Below are positions 38,705 to 47,758 of a stretch of DNA of 64,000 bases, one piece after another; position 1 is the first letter of the stretch; each line of letters opens with the position of its first letter. The DNA is taken from assembly GCA_903822425.1 (NCBI GenBank), contig CAIJOY010000031.1, positions 1-64,000 on the forward strand, given 5' to 3'. The notes below the pieces were generated by a model. That model saw only the letters and a program-made list of their open reading frames with translations, was not told the origin of the DNA and did not search any database. Both the position numbers and the translations under genes were made by a program. The stretch comes from an uncultured Actinomycetes bacterium. Its GTDB lineage: Bacteria; Actinomycetota; Actinomycetes; Nanopelagicales; Nanopelagicaceae.

Positions 38705-39862
38705 CTAACTCAGGAAATTAACGATCGTGGCCTTTAATACTTCAACAGTCTTCACGACTTCAGCTATTTCTACCCATTCATTGGGTGAATGCAAATTGCC
38801 ACCGGTTGGTCCAATAAGAACTGTCGGAACTCCAGCTGATTGCAAGAGTGCGGCATCGGTCCATGCATTCCAACCAATGTCTTGTATGGGCATACCTAAT
38901 ACTTCTTGCGTTGCCCCGTTAAGTGCCTTCAGCAGTGGTTCGCGACCCTGGCCCACAAATGGTTGTCTCTCCATTTTGATGTCAATCTTGGCACGAAAAT
39001 TTGGAAACTCTTTGCGCACTTCATCAAAAATCTTTTCGATATCACTGACACGATTTGCTAAGACTTCACCCGGTTGTGTCCCAATTTCAATTCCCAAAAC
39101 AGTCTGGCTTGGATAGGTCGCATAATCAGTGCCGCCATGAATCGTTGATGTATGGAAAACAGTTACGCCATTTCGTGCATCAGGATGTTTGCGCCATTGA
39201 GTTTCACTCAGGCGATGTAGGCCAAGGACTACAGCCGAAGCGTGAACAATGGAATCAATACCTTCCTCAGGTGCGCAACCATGTGATGCTTTTCCAAAGA
39301 TAGTGATATCGATCCAACCAAAACCTTGATGCTCGGTAACAACAGTAGGTAGAACTGAAGGTTCAATCACAATCGCTGCATCCATTTTGTGATGTTTGAT
39401 CAAGTGTTCGGTACCAATCGAAGCTGCTTCTTCATCGACGACGCACGCTAACAAAACATCGCCTTTAAGCCTTGTGCCACTTCGGACAAGGTCGCGAAGT
39501 GCCAGCATCGCTGCTGCGCACCCAGCTTTGTCATCGACAACCCCAAGTCCATACATGCGATCTCCATCGATCCACGGCTTGAGTGCAACATCTGCCCAAT
39601 TTTGATAACCCACGGTGTCGCTATGAGCATTAATACACAACGTTGGTCCAGATTCTGACCCACGCAAACGTGCCAACATATTAGGACGACCTGGCGTGAC
39701 TTCCTCCAGAGTTACTTCAACACCGGCCTTTGTGAGCCAATCTCCGATGAACTCGGCGATTGCTTTCTCACCCGAACCATCCTTGATTAACCATGGAGTA
39801 ACCGATTCGATTCGAACAAGTTGATCCAGTAAATCAATAACTTCTTGGCGGTCTGTTGTCAT
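38705..39862 (-). CDS. M20 family peptidase (ArgE/DapE/CPG2-like)
   Basis: LCINAHSDTVGYQNW, YGLGVVDDKAGCAAAMLAL, VVDEEAASIGTEHLI. Start ATG 39862 overlaps the kinase stop (ATGA). Confidence 0.9.
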   Translation of the reverse strand: MTTDRQEVIDLLDQLVRIESVTPWLIKDGSGEKAIAEFIGDWLTKAGVEVTLEEVTPGRPNMLARLRGSESGPTLCINAHSDTVGYQNWADVALKPWIDGDRMYGLGVVDDKAGCAAAMLALRDLVRSGTRLKGDVLLACVVDEEAASIGTEHLIKHHKMDAAIVIEPSVLPTVVTEHQGFGWIDITIFGKASHGCAPEEGIDSIVHASAVVLGLHRLSETQWRKHPDARNGVTVFHTSTIHGGTDYATYPSQTVLGIEIGTQPGEVLANRVSDIEKIFDEVRKEFPNFRAKIDIKMERQPFVGQGREPLLKALNGATQEVLGMPIQDIGWNAWTDAALLQSAGVPTVLIGPTGGNLHSPNEWVEIAEVVKTVEVLKATIVNFLS

Positions 39863-41316
39863 TTTTTCCACTTCATCCGTTCGGTGTCGTTGATATTTTT
39901 GCGTTGGATCCAATAAGCATCGGATCCATCATGCGGGAAAGTGCTTTCTAACTTCATCAAAGCATGTGAGATGTTCAACCCGATTGATTGCGCTGCAACT
40001 ATTGCTGCACCCAGTGCTGAACGATCGGGTTCTTGGCTGATGTTGGCTTCAATCGTGCGCTGGACAGCATTGGCTAATTGTTGGCGGAACCATGGATCAC
40101 TGGCACTCCCACCTGAAACACGAATAGACCCATTGTGCAAACCGATTTCATGCAGTGTTTGTATGCATCGCGCGCTTTCAACAAGAATGCCATCAATTAA
40201 TGATCGAGCGATTTCGGCGCTGGTGTGGCCCACATCTAAACCAGTGAGTGTTCCAGTCAAAGTTGGATCCCATAGAGCACCTTGCTCCCCCGGTGCCAGA
40301 TAGGGCAAAAATGTTGGTAGACGTGAATCATCTGCAGATATTGCCAAAGCGATCAAACTCTCTTCATCTTTAATGTTGAGCAAATTTGCAAGCCATCGAA
40401 TGGCACTACCTGTAGAGAGTAAATCCATTTCCAATCCCCAAGAATCACTATCCACCATTGGCGTGATCAAATATCGGTGTTGCACATCATGGATCGGTGT
40501 ATTGCTAATTCCCAAAATGATCGTACTTGTTCCGCCAACGTAGGCAATATCCCCTGGCGAATCAACACCCATACCAATCGCACCCAGCACCGAATCTGCA
40601 GCGCCAACGCAAACTGCAATATCTCCTTGCAGCCCCAGCGCATCTGCAGCTCTGGCAGTGATGGCAGAAGTGGTTCGTGATGATGCAATTTCCGGAAGTT
40701 CTAGCAGCTTTGAGGTAGTCAAATGTTTGGCGATAATTTCAAAATCCCATTCACCTGTATGGATATCAAAACATCCAAAGCCTGTTGCAGTGCTGGGATC
40801 GGTTAAGTATTTTCCCGTGAGATAAAAGAACAGGTAGTCCTTAGCTCCCAGCAACCGTGTAGAGCGAGCAATACGTTCAGGGTCCACTTTGCACAAGCGC
40901 GCCAACATAGGAAGCAAGTAGCGACCATCAACCCATTGACCAGTAATTTTATAAATATCATCAGCCCCGATGCCGTTGCGAAGTGCATCCCCCTCTGCTT
41001 CGGCTCGACCATCCTCCCACGTGATGGCAGCACCGACTGGGACGCCTTCTCCGTCAACTGTTACTAGCGTTGGCAACATTCCGGAAAGACCGATCGCTTT
41101 CCATTCTTGATCCCCGGTCGAATTTTTAATCTGCGCAACGATTTCTTTGACGCTAGATATCCAATCGCTGGGATTTTGTTCTGATGCCCCAAGTTCTGGA
41201 CGAGCGGTGGGATATTTCGAACTAGCGCGCGCAACAATCTCGCCTGCATCATTGATCGCAACAGCCTTAAGCCCTGAAGTTCCTAAATCAAGGCCTACGA
41301 TCAACCTATTGCTCAT
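39859..41316 (-). CDS. FGGY-family carbohydrate kinase (xylulokinase-like)
   Basis: LIVGLDLGTSGLKAVAINDAGEIVARAS; VSGGSASDPWFRQQLANA; WEDGRAEAEGDAL. Confidence 0.9.
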   Translation of the reverse strand: MSNRLIVGLDLGTSGLKAVAINDAGEIVARASSKYPTARPELGASEQNPSDWISSVKEIVAQIKNSTGDQEWKAIGLSGMLPTLVTVDGEGVPVGAAITWEDGRAEAEGDALRNGIGADDIYKITGQWVDGRYLLPMLARLCKVDPERIARSTRLLGAKDYLFFYLTGKYLTDPSTATGFGCFDIHTGEWDFEIIAKHLTTSKLLELPEIASSRTTSAITARAADALGLQGDIAVCVGAADSVLGAIGMGVDSPGDIAYVGGTSTIILGISNTPIHDVQHRYLITPMVDSDSWGLEMDLLSTGSAIRWLANLLNIKDEESLIALAISADDSRLPTFLPYLAPGEQGALWDPTLTGTLTGLDVGHTSAEIARSLIDGILVESARCIQTLHEIGLHNGSIRVSGGSASDPWFRQQLANAVQRTIEANISQEPDRSALGAAIVAAQSIGLNISHALMKLESTFPHDGSDAYWIQRKNINDTERMKWKK

Positions 41317-41340
41317 ATGCGCACCTTAGAGCCCCTGGTA

Positions 41341-42711
41341 TTACTTATTGCGCGCAATTGCACTCAGAGCGCCTTGGGCTGCCTCAAGTGTCTTGTTAAT
41401 GTCATCTTCTGAATGAACCAGGGAAACAAAGAGATTCTCCAGGTGGTTAGGGTGGAATAGCACCCCTCTTTGTAACATTTCGCGATACCAACGAGTGAAG
41501 AGTTCCTCACTTGCAAACTTTTCTGCCTCGCGCCAGTTATGAATTGGTTTTTCAGAAAACCACATCTGGAAGACCGTACCGATACCTTCAACGATTACAG
41601 GAATTCCAACATCATTAGCGATTTTGGCTAAGCCATCAGTAAGTTTAAAACCAAGGTTGCGTTGGCGCTCATACAGACCAGGTTCTGCAAGAAGATCCAT
41701 CGTCGCAGAAACCGCTGCGCATTGAATGACGTTGGCGTTATATGTTCCAGAATGTGAATAGCGGCCTTCTGCAATGATGGACATGACCTCTTTGCTTCCA
41801 CCGATTGCTGCAACTGGAAAGCCTCCACCTAATCCTTTAGCAAGTGTGGTCAGATCCGGTGTGACGCCAAACCATTCTTGAGCCCCACCTCGCGAGAATC
41901 TAAATCCAGTAATGACCTCATCAAATATCAATAGCGCGCCGTACTTCTTGGTCTCTGAACGAAGTAGTTCAAGGTATCCCGGCAAAGGCATGATGCAACC
42001 AGTGTTGAGAACTGCAGGTTCTGTAATTACTGCAGCGACTTCATGACCGCGTTCTGCCATTACTTTGATGAAGCTTTCAGGATCATTCCAACTTAAAACA
42101 ATTAACGTATCTTCCAATTCAATAGGCACACCGGGTCCTGACGGGATTGCGCGAGGACGGCGAGCATCTCCGGCAGCTGCAGGATCCACGTGATTACTCC
42201 AATACACAGTGTCTTGCCAGCCGTGATAGTGACCTTCAAATCGAATAATCAATCGGCGCTTAGTGACAGCACGAGATATGCGGATTGCTGAGCCCACTGC
42301 TTCACTGCCCGAGTTGGTAAAGCGAACCATCTCAATGCCAGGAACTGCATCCACAACTTTCTGCGCAGCTTCAATTTCCAATTCATATGGCAAACCAAAA
42401 CAGGTTCCCAGCGATCGAACAGCTTCAACAACGGCCTCTGTTACAACGGGGTTTCTGTGACCCAAAATCATTGGCCCAAGGCCTAGGAGGTAGTCGATGT
42501 ATTCGTGGCCATCGATATCGGTAATTTTAGAACCTAAACCTTGAGCGATAAAAAGCGGATAAGGCTTCCAACCAAAGGGCACAGTGCGCGCACTGCTACC
42601 AGCCCCGCCTGGGATTACCTTGCTAGCTTTAGCAAAAGTTTCCCCAGAGTGTGGTGCCCATTGGGAATACTTCTGGAGAAAATCCGCATCTTCTGCTGCT
42701 CTCGAATTCAA
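41341..42711 (-). CDS. Class III aminotransferase, glutamate-1-semialdehyde 2,1-aminomutase-like
   Basis: PGGAGSSARTVPFG, YIDYLLGLGPMILGHRNP, FTNSGSEAVGSAIRISRAVTKR, LIFDEVITGFRF, LAKGLGGGFPVAAIGG. Confidence 0.9.
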   Translation of the reverse strand: MNSRAAEDADFLQKYSQWAPHSGETFAKASKVIPGGAGSSARTVPFGWKPYPLFIAQGLGSKITDIDGHEYIDYLLGLGPMILGHRNPVVTEAVVEAVRSLGTCFGLPYELEIEAAQKVVDAVPGIEMVRFTNSGSEAVGSAIRISRAVTKRRLIIRFEGHYHGWQDTVYWSNHVDPAAAGDARRPRAIPSGPGVPIELEDTLIVLSWNDPESFIKVMAERGHEVAAVITEPAVLNTGCIMPLPGYLELLRSETKKYGALLIFDEVITGFRFSRGGAQEWFGVTPDLTTLAKGLGGGFPVAAIGGSKEVMSIIAEGRYSHSGTYNANVIQCAAVSATMDLLAEPGLYERQRNLGFKLTDGLAKIANDVGIPVIVEGIGTVFQMWFSEKPIHNWREAEKFASEELFTRWYREMLQRGVLFHPNHLENLFVSLVHSEDDINKTLEAAQGALSAIARNK

Positions 42712-42763
42712 GTGATGACCTCATCCTTAGTTAAGTGAAATAGTAAAACCGTGGCAAGTGCCT

Positions 42764-42826
42764 GGGGTGGAGTTGCAGGGAGTTTAGATCTCGTAAATCC
42801 AAACGCCCTGCAACTTGTCCTACCCC
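42764..42826 (-). other. Long intercistronic stem-loop between SBP2 and the GSA-like aminotransferase gene
   Basis: GTTGCAGGG (42772-42780) pairs with CCCTGCAAC (42806-42814); GTTT/AAAC extends inward and GGGGT/ACCCC outward. No U-tract. Confidence 0.75.
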
Positions 42827-42854
42827 CGTTTAACCTACGGAACGAACTTATTGC

Positions 42855-44405
42855 TTACTTAGACAACCAAACATTGCGTAGGTTGTAATTTCCAGTCACA
42901 TAGCTATGGAAATTTTGGACTTTCTTGGAGTATGAATACATCTCAGGTGCGTAGTAAAGAGGAACCATTGGAGCGTCAGCTTCGAATTGAACCTGAATCT
43001 TGTCATAGATGACTTTACGCTTTGCTTGGTCTTGAGTCTTCACAGCATCTGCTGCCCACTTAGAAATATTCTTATTGTCATAGTAGGAGAACAAGGAGAA
43101 TGCTCCACCTGTATAAACGGCGTCCACATTGATAATTTCATCTGGATCCATCATGTCTGTCGTAACAGGGACATAGCAGATATCAAATGTCTTATTCATG
43201 CGGGCATCATTCATCGCTGAAGGATCCAACTGTTGGATGTTCAATGTAACGCCAATTTGTGCTGCAGCATTTTGCATGATCTGCGCCAATGAGTTCTGAT
43301 CAACGTTTCCAGAAGCCACTGCAATATTTGCAGTCAAACCTGTTGGAGTTGTTGAAAGAGCTAATTCAGCTTTTGCTTTTGCAACATCAAATTCGCGACC
43401 CTTGATCGCAGCATTGTGTGCCCAACCTGATGGCCACATAAATGCTCCGGCAGGAGTTCCTGCGCCAGCCAAGATAGCGGTGTTGATTGCTTTTTTGTCG
43501 ATGACGTAAGCCAACGCTTTTCTCAAGTGAGGATCGTTGAATGGCGCCTTAGAGTTATTGAAAACCATAAACATTGTGGCGCTAGATGGGAATGCCGAAA
43601 CAGTTACTTTCGACTGACCCTTAAGGGCCTTAACGCTTGAATATGGTGGGAACTCATTAATCTGTGCTTGCCCACCAAGAAGTTGGTTGGCACGCGTATT
43701 TGAATCTGGAACCAAGTTGAAAGTGATTGAGTTCAGATATGGCTTGCCAGCTTCCCAATAGTAAGGATTTTTGACGAGCTTGATCTGTTGTCCGAGAGTC
43801 CACTTACTAATCTTGAAAGGACCAGTTCCAATTGGGTTCTTGCCAAACTCTTCTTGAGTTTTTCCACCATAGTTATATGGGAGAACAGAGTTAGCAAAAG
43901 TAGCAATCGCTGCTGGAAGTGGTGAATACGGATACTTTGTTTTGATCAATACAGTATCTGCGTTAGGTGTTGTAATTTTTGAAATAGAAGCGTTGAGGAA
44001 TCCCCAGTTACTGCCCTTTGTGTTTTCTTCAATAGAGAATTTGACATCCTTTGAAGTCATGGCAGTTCCATCAGAGAACTTCACTCCTTTGCGAAGATTA
44101 AATGTCCAGGTAAGGCCATCCTTAGATTGGCTCCACGTAGTTGCAAGGCCTGGCACAAGGGATTTGCCATCGGCTGCTGGGAATAGCAAAGTGTCGAACA
44201 ATTCCTCTAGCACCCAGATGGATGCATTATCTGGCGGAATGCTTGGCACAAGACTTGTTTCAATATCACCACGTACGACAACTAAGTCGCCACCTTTCAC
44301 AGGTGTACCGGCAGCAGTTGAGGGGCTAGGAATAATGAAGTTCAGCGATGTCACCAAGGAAAGGGCGAAAAACCCAGTCAATGATTTCTTAGTTAGCAAT
44401 TGCAT
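42855..44405 (-). CDS. Oligo/dipeptide ABC transporter substrate-binding protein (SBP2), paralogue of SBP1
   Basis: Signal peptide; VVRGDIETSLVPSIPPDNASIWVLEELFDTLLFPAADGKSLVPGLATTWSQSKDGLTWTFNLRKGVKFSDG; collinear with SBP1 along its length. AGGAG before ATG. Confidence 0.92.
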   Translation of the reverse strand: MQLLTKKSLTGFFALSLVTSLNFIIPSPSTAAGTPVKGGDLVVVRGDIETSLVPSIPPDNASIWVLEELFDTLLFPAADGKSLVPGLATTWSQSKDGLTWTFNLRKGVKFSDGTAMTSKDVKFSIEENTKGSNWGFLNASISKITTPNADTVLIKTKYPYSPLPAAIATFANSVLPYNYGGKTQEEFGKNPIGTGPFKISKWTLGQQIKLVKNPYYWEAGKPYLNSITFNLVPDSNTRANQLLGGQAQINEFPPYSSVKALKGQSKVTVSAFPSSATMFMVFNNSKAPFNDPHLRKALAYVIDKKAINTAILAGAGTPAGAFMWPSGWAHNAAIKGREFDVAKAKAELALSTTPTGLTANIAVASGNVDQNSLAQIMQNAAAQIGVTLNIQQLDPSAMNDARMNKTFDICYVPVTTDMMDPDEIINVDAVYTGGAFSLFSYYDNKNISKWAADAVKTQDQAKRKVIYDKIQVQFEADAPMVPLYYAPEMYSYSKKVQNFHSYVTGNYNLRNVWLSK

Positions 44406-44456
44406 CGTTTCTCCTAAACGTCGATGTAGAGGGCACGGTGGGGATCCCGAAACATG

Positions 44457-44485
44457 ATGTTATACTGAGTATAGATAGGGGTCAA
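44457..44485 (-). promoter_or_regulatory. SigA-type promoter of SBP2 with a palindromic operator in its spacer
   Basis: Minus strand TTGACC-N17-TAACAT; plus-strand GTTATACTGAGTATAGA at 44459-44475. Confidence 0.72.
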
Positions 44486-44531
44486 TGCTCCAACACGCCT
44501 ATAGATCAAGCCTTAAATGAGCCTATCTCTC

Positions 44532-45344
44532 CTAGTTGAAGACGCCTTCGGTCAGTCCTCTGACGATCTGCTTCTGGGCCAAAGTGGAAAAAATCAGCAC
44601 CGGAATGACTGAGAGCAAGATCGCCGCACTGAGTTGATCCCATCGTAAAGCGGCATAACCCTTATATGCAGAGACCACGATCGGCACTGTCGGGTTTGAA
44701 GATGTGAGAGCAAGTGAGATGGTGACTTCATTCCAAACATTGATTGCCACCAATATCGCAACCGTTGCCACACCAGGTCGAATCAGCGGCAGGTAAATCC
44801 GGCGCAGTGTCACCCATTCACTGCAGCCATCAATTTTGGCAGCTTGTCCTAATTCCTCTGGAATCGTTTTAAAAAATGCCATCAGCAACCACATGCTCAG
44901 CGGTGCCATAAATCCTTGATAAGCAAGTGCCAGACCAATTGCAGTGTCATAAAGCCCCATGTTTTGCAGCACCGAATATAAAGGTAAGGCGATGATGAAA
45001 TCAGGAAAGAGATAGGCAACAAAGAACCAACCTAATAGCCCACTTTTTCTGCGTACTTGTCGCTTGGTCAAAATATATGCTGCAGGAATCGTGACCAAGA
45101 GAGCGATGCTCACGGTGAATAAACCAGTGGCAATGCTCATACGAGTTGCTGCTATGAAATCGCGATCAGACCAGACTGTTGAAAAAGCAGAGAAATTCGG
45201 GTGGTAAAAGAATTTAGGTTGGCCAAAAGATGCTGCTGGATCTTGCGTAGAGAGAATAAATATCCAATACAACGGCGCAATCGTTGCAATGAGTGCGCCA
45301 GCAATCGCGATGACCTTGGCAAAAGGCGAGATGAATTTAAACAT
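44532..45344 (-). CDS. Carbohydrate ABC transporter permease (MalG-like)
   Basis: MFKFISPFAKV start; IPEELGQAAKIDGCSEWVTLRRIYLPLIRPGVATVAI is the EAA loop. Confidence 0.92.
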   Translation of the reverse strand: MFKFISPFAKVIAIAGALIATIAPLYWIFILSTQDPAASFGQPKFFYHPNFSAFSTVWSDRDFIAATRMSIATGLFTVSIALLVTIPAAYILTKRQVRRKSGLLGWFFVAYLFPDFIIALPLYSVLQNMGLYDTAIGLALAYQGFMAPLSMWLLMAFFKTIPEELGQAAKIDGCSEWVTLRRIYLPLIRPGVATVAILVAINVWNEVTISLALTSSNPTVPIVVSAYKGYAALRWDQLSAAILLSVIPVLIFSTLAQKQIVRGLTEGVFN

Positions 45345-46242
45345 GGCGCCTGCGCCAACGAGCAATGCCCAACACACAGACCACTGCAAGAGCGGTAATA
45401 AATACATAGATGACCAGCATCGTCATGCTCATGCTCATCTGGCTGGCTTTAAATCCCGTGCGATATGCCAAGAGTTGAACAGATTCACTCGATTGTCCCG
45501 GTCCTCCCCCGGTTGCTCCATAGACCAAAGCAAAAAGCTTCAAGCAATCAATCGAGCGGATACCTGCCACGATAAAGATCAGCGGCAACATCAATGGCAG
45601 CGTTATATAACGAAAACTTTTCCATGCGGAGGCACCATCAATTTGAGCGGCTTCGAATGGATCCTTCGGAAGTGCTTGAAGCCCCGCACTTAAAATAATG
45701 AAGACAAATCCGGTTTGCCACCATGTATCCAGCCCTGCAACAGATGTCAGAACTATCTTGGGATCTCCCAAGAGATTCAAATGATCTATCCCTAAGTGAC
45801 CGAGCAATCGGGGAAGTACTCCAATGGTGGGATCCAAAATGATTTTCCATGTCAGAGATACTGCAATTCCAGAGACCATCAAGGGAGCAATCAATATGGA
45901 GCGCACCCACCCAGCATGCCTGCCGATTTTGTGAACTAAGAGAGCCAGAGCAAATCCAATGGTAGTTTCAAAGGTGACAGCCAAGACAGTAAAAAATCCC
46001 GTGCGCCACATGCTCGCCCAGTACTCATGGTTGGCAAAGACATCGGTGTAATTTCTTAGCCCAATAAAGGAGAAGCGATTACCCCAGTTCCAATTAAAGA
46101 AACTCATATAGATCGAGTAGATCAATGGAAATGCGGTGGCAAAGAAGAGCACGGCAACCAGCGGTGCAAGAAAGATCCAAGTCGGCGTATCCGAAGGACT
46201 CGTTCCTGCTTGCCTTGCTTGCCTAAACTTTGCCACCGTCAA
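45337..46242 (-). CDS. Carbohydrate ABC transporter permease (MalF-like)
   Basis: FLAPLVAVLFFATAFPLIYSIYMSF; LPKDPFEAAQIDGASAWKSFRYITLPLMLP. Confidence 0.92.
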   Translation of the reverse strand: MTVAKFRQARQAGTSPSDTPTWIFLAPLVAVLFFATAFPLIYSIYMSFFNWNWGNRFSFIGLRNYTDVFANHEYWASMWRTGFFTVLAVTFETTIGFALALLVHKIGRHAGWVRSILIAPLMVSGIAVSLTWKIILDPTIGVLPRLLGHLGIDHLNLLGDPKIVLTSVAGLDTWWQTGFVFIILSAGLQALPKDPFEAAQIDGASAWKSFRYITLPLMLPLIFIVAGIRSIDCLKLFALVYGATGGGPGQSSESVQLLAYRTGFKASQMSMSMTMLVIYVFITALAVVCVLGIARWRRRHV

Positions 46243-46247
46243 TTAAA

Positions 46248-47639
46248 TCACTTCATTAACGACTGCAAGCTCGCTTGAGCATCCTTCATGACTTGGGTTG
46301 GATTCTTTCCATTGGCCATCGCCAGAACCGCATCGACGACAACCAAGAGAATCGGTTCTGCGTCAGATTTGATCACAGCAGTTGGACGGGCAGTAGACAT
46401 TGCCTTCTGAACAGTCTTGACATAATCAGCATTTAGCTTTGAACTAAAAGAAGAAAGATCGGCAGATGATTGCCGTGGTGGTCCGCCAGTAAAAGCACCA
46501 ATTGCTGCGGTGTTTTCGCTATTGGTAAACCATTGAGTAAATAACCATGCAGCCTCTTTATGCTTACTGGCACTTGCAATGGCAATGCCCCAACTCCACA
46601 AACCAGTTCCGCCGCCGGCGGCACCAACTGGAAGTGGCATGTAACCAACTTTGCCGGCAATAGTGGACTTCTTTGCATCTTCAAAGCTAGGCCCAAAGAC
46701 ACTTGCATCTAGATAGAAAGCAGCTTTACCTTGAGTAAACAAGGTATTTGCATCTGGCCAATCAAGACTAAAACGATTTGGTGGGCCAGCAGAAATGAGT
46801 TCGGCATAATCGCTCAAACCTTTAACAATTGCCGGGTTGGTCAAACGAGGCTTATTCCATGCTCCGTCAAACCAGACGTTAAAGGGAAGTTCAATTTTTC
46901 CGCCATCGGCAGGCCATTCATTGAATACAAGCCCTGTTGGTGTATCAACAATTCCTGTTGCGCGCACGCCACGAACAACTGATCCAAAGACATCGCCTTT
47001 GCCTGCCTTGGTAATGAGTTTGGCATCAGCAATGAGCTCTGCCATTGTTGCGGGTACCTTGCCGCCCAAATACTTATCTACTAAATCTTTGTTATAAAAG
47101 AGTATGTAGCACTCAGTGGAAATTGGAACCCCGTAGAGCTGAGTTGAACTATCTGCACCAGGGAATTGCCCTGTTGCCAATACACCAGAGGGAAAGTCTG
47201 CCAAATTGTAATCTGGAGATGTCAACGCCGCATTATCAATAAACGGTGTGAGGGGCTCAACAAGGCCAGCATCTTTTTGCGTTGCAATCGTGTAATCCAT
47301 ACCGGTCATAAATACATCTGGAGATGTGGTGGTGCGGATCGCTTGGTTCATCTTGTCAAAATAAAGATCTTCACCGTAGGACTGCACATCAACAGTGATA
47401 CCTGTTGCATCCTGAAATGCTGCTAAACCTTGCTTCATCCCATTCGTCCAAGGATGCTCATCCATCAAAACTTGGATGCTGGTGCCTGAATACTTCTTCC
47501 AATCAAAGGCACCTGTGGCACCTGAGCCAGATGATGCCGAGTTAGATCCTGTTCCAGCACCGCAGGCACTGAGAGCAAAGACCGCTGTGGTGATAAGTGC
47601 AACTGCACGAAACTTTCGGCTTGCGAAGTTCTTGATCAT
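46248..47639 (-). CDS. Carbohydrate ABC transporter substrate-binding lipoprotein
   Basis: Lipobox VFALSACGAG; WTNGMKQGLAAFQDATGITVDVQSYGEDLYFDKMNQAI; WLFTQWFTNSENTAAIG. Start ATG 47639 with GGGAGAGG. Confidence 0.92.
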   Translation of the reverse strand: MIKNFASRKFRAVALITTAVFALSACGAGTGSNSASSGSGATGAFDWKKYSGTSIQVLMDEHPWTNGMKQGLAAFQDATGITVDVQSYGEDLYFDKMNQAIRTTTSPDVFMTGMDYTIATQKDAGLVEPLTPFIDNAALTSPDYNLADFPSGVLATGQFPGADSSTQLYGVPISTECYILFYNKDLVDKYLGGKVPATMAELIADAKLITKAGKGDVFGSVVRGVRATGIVDTPTGLVFNEWPADGGKIELPFNVWFDGAWNKPRLTNPAIVKGLSDYAELISAGPPNRFSLDWPDANTLFTQGKAAFYLDASVFGPSFEDAKKSTIAGKVGYMPLPVGAAGGGTGLWSWGIAIASASKHKEAAWLFTQWFTNSENTAAIGAFTGGPPRQSSADLSSFSSKLNADYVKTVQKAMSTARPTAVIKSDAEPILLVVVDAVLAMANGKNPTQVMKDAQASLQSLMK

Positions 47640-47656
47640 GATGACCTCTCCCACTC

Positions 47657-47705
47657 GTTATACTGACTATAACTTGATTAAAGCGCAGCCAATTTAGGCT
47701 GTCAA
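47657..47705 (-). promoter_or_regulatory. SigA-type promoter plus palindromic operator at the sugar SBP gene
   Basis: Minus strand TTGACA-N17-TTTAAT (47677-47705), operator GTTATACTGACTATAAC at 47657-47673 near the expected transcription start. Confidence 0.77.
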
Positions 47706-47758
47706 GGAGTTTGCACACTTATTTTCCACTCGGTACCTAACTTCAATGTACTAATGAA

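Noticed and set aside
42855-44405. SBP1/SBP2 duplication as a mobile element insertion
   Set aside because: No transposase, terminal repeats or target-site duplications; the copies are diverged paralogues with distinct promoters.
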